A program made the position numbers and the translations under genes. From positions 10,416,001 to 10,480,000 of the forward strand of contig CM065309.1 of the NCBI GenBank assembly GCA_033032175.1: a stretch of 64,000 bases of DNA. Reading direction: 5' to 3'. Of the stretch, positions 62,986 through 64,000 are shown piece after piece. Position 1 is the first letter of the stretch. Each line of letters opens with the position of its first letter. Under the pieces are notes generated by a model. It made no database searches, had not been told where the DNA came from, and worked only from the letters and a program-made list of their open reading frames with translations. The DNA comes from Saturnia japonica. Its lineage: Eukaryota > Arthropoda > Insecta > Lepidoptera > Saturniidae.

Positions 62986-63021
62986 TATCGTATACATACA
63001 TACATGTTCCCTCCTCCTGGG

Positions 63022-64000
63022 AGGTGTGTGTACCTGTGTGTGTGGGTTAACCGAATTCAACAAAAGACGGGAGAGATTACTCAATACGAATGTATACTTA
63101 AATAATTTTATTTTCGAACCGATTTGGATGATTCTTTTTTTGTTGGATAGGGGATACCTCAAGGGTGGATTTAATTTCATTGGCGTTGTACCTTCAACTT
63201 TGAAGATACACAAGGGAACTCTTTAAAATCTTTGTAGTTGATTTTTTTTTTGTAATAATTCTCTTGTAGCAAAACTAATTTGTTTCATCTAGTTAGCGGT
63301 AGATGTTTTATTTACCAGTACCTATAGTACTTATATAAACATTTCTTATATTTTATAATCAACCCATCAAGTATTAAGTAATTTCCAAAAAAAAAAACAA
63401 TTTTCAAACTTAATGAATTTTTAAGGACCTTTATTCTACTGAATATATCAGTCCCATTGTACCAAATCCATACTAGCATCAAACCAGGAGAGTCGCTTCA
63501 TCTGAACAAGGTTCTACCAAAATGCTGTGAAAAATACCTATATTTTGAAAGTTTAAATTCATTCTATTCATCAGCGTCTCCCTTTCAATCCTATTTTGTC
63601 ATACTCCATCAGTAAATAATACACGTCATCGATCTTTCCATATACACTACAGTTGGGTGACTCTGATGTTATCAGGCCATTTTTCAAATGAAAAAAAGGA
63701 CAAAATTAAGTTATAACTACACCGTTGTTTAACTTTATTTATATCAATAAATTCATTATTACCTATTGTGTAAATTAACTTTCTTTTCTATTTTTGATAT
63801 TCATTATTGTCGGGTATATCTGTGTCCAGCTCTGATTTATTGATATTTATGATTGCTATTCCTAGATCATAATCATGGCTAACAAAACAAACTTACTTTT
63901 AAAATATGTATAACAAACTTGTATATAATAATGAAGTACCACCGTGTATATAGTTAGTATACGCTTCTAACTTTATAATATAAAGTTACTTTTAAAATAA
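63022..64000. repeat. S unit 5, start only
   Basis: Restarts at GTGTGTACCTGTGTGTGTGG and follows S3 to the window end. The next CPR-C gene would be expected about 0.6 kb beyond the window. Confidence 0.85.

Larger units (their letters stand above)
56603..62990. repeat. S unit 4 (best-quality cuticle-gene repeat block)
   Basis: 6.4 kb, collinear with S2 throughout and free of distorted stretches. Carries the intact CPR-C gene. The 59.5-62.8 kb part holds no gene I can support; it includes AT microsatellites near 59855-59940 and the GC-rich block at about 62150-62300. Confidence 0.85.
53460..64000. repeat. 15.5-kb tandem unit, copy 2 (cut by window edge)
   Basis: Repeats 37963 onward in order: LINE tail, Tc1, Helitron, S unit with CPR-C, next S unit. 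Differences from copy 1 are mostly single-base indels in homopolymers. Confidence 0.85.

Overview
The window looks like nuclear DNA of an insect, most likely a lepidopteran. It is AT-rich and the genes have introns. The only host genes I can support are small RR-1 (CPR) cuticle protein genes, each with a 9-nt first coding exon, an arthropod TATA plus initiator promoter and AATAAA polyadenylation signals. Everything else that can be identified is mobile or repetitive: Tc1/mariner transposons, a Copia LTR retrotransposon, jockey-like LINEs, Helitron-like elements and dispersed repeats. There are no bacterial-style operons, CRISPR arrays, rRNAs or tRNAs.

Layout. 1-1130: a minus-strand Tc1/mariner-type transposon with DD41D spacing and an open frame running off the left edge. 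3.06-20.2 kb: two diverged copies (A, about 3.06-8.93 kb; B, about 9.86-20.2 kb) of a segment carrying one cuticle gene each (CPR-A 6996-8158 and CPR-B 18272-19438, both minus). A 5'-truncated LINE (4874-6249) is present only in A and a Copia element (13113-17542) only in B; each copy supplies the empty site for the other's insertion. 20.3-30 kb: a transposon graveyard with a G-rich TIR element (20311-21957), LINE fragments, a decayed LINE (24.8-26.8 kb, minus) and a dead mariner (28537-29785). 30-64 kb: a second CPR locus in a repeated block (S units: S1 ~30.05-35.85, S2 41.08-47.5, S3 47.54-53.46, S4 56.6-63.0, S5 63.02 to the window end). S2+S3 with upstream LINE/Tc1/Helitron sequence form a ~15.5 kb unit (37963-53459) that starts again at 53460.

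Function. The cuticle genes would each encode a secreted 113-aa chitin-binding protein of the larval or endocuticle. CPR-A, CPR-B and the copy at 58162-59395 are intact. The S2 and S3 copies carry frameshifts, and the S1 copy is unreadable.

Quality caveat. About 30.30-32.96 kb and 50.76-53.46 kb are strongly distorted versions of cleanly readable S-unit sequence: homopolymers are lengthened, TA/GT dinucleotides lost and small indels dense. I read them as unpolished or mis-assembled consensus rather than biology. I see no evidence for a new multi-gene system. The best biological observation is nucleotide-identical coding exons between CPR-A and CPR-B inside clearly diverged introns.
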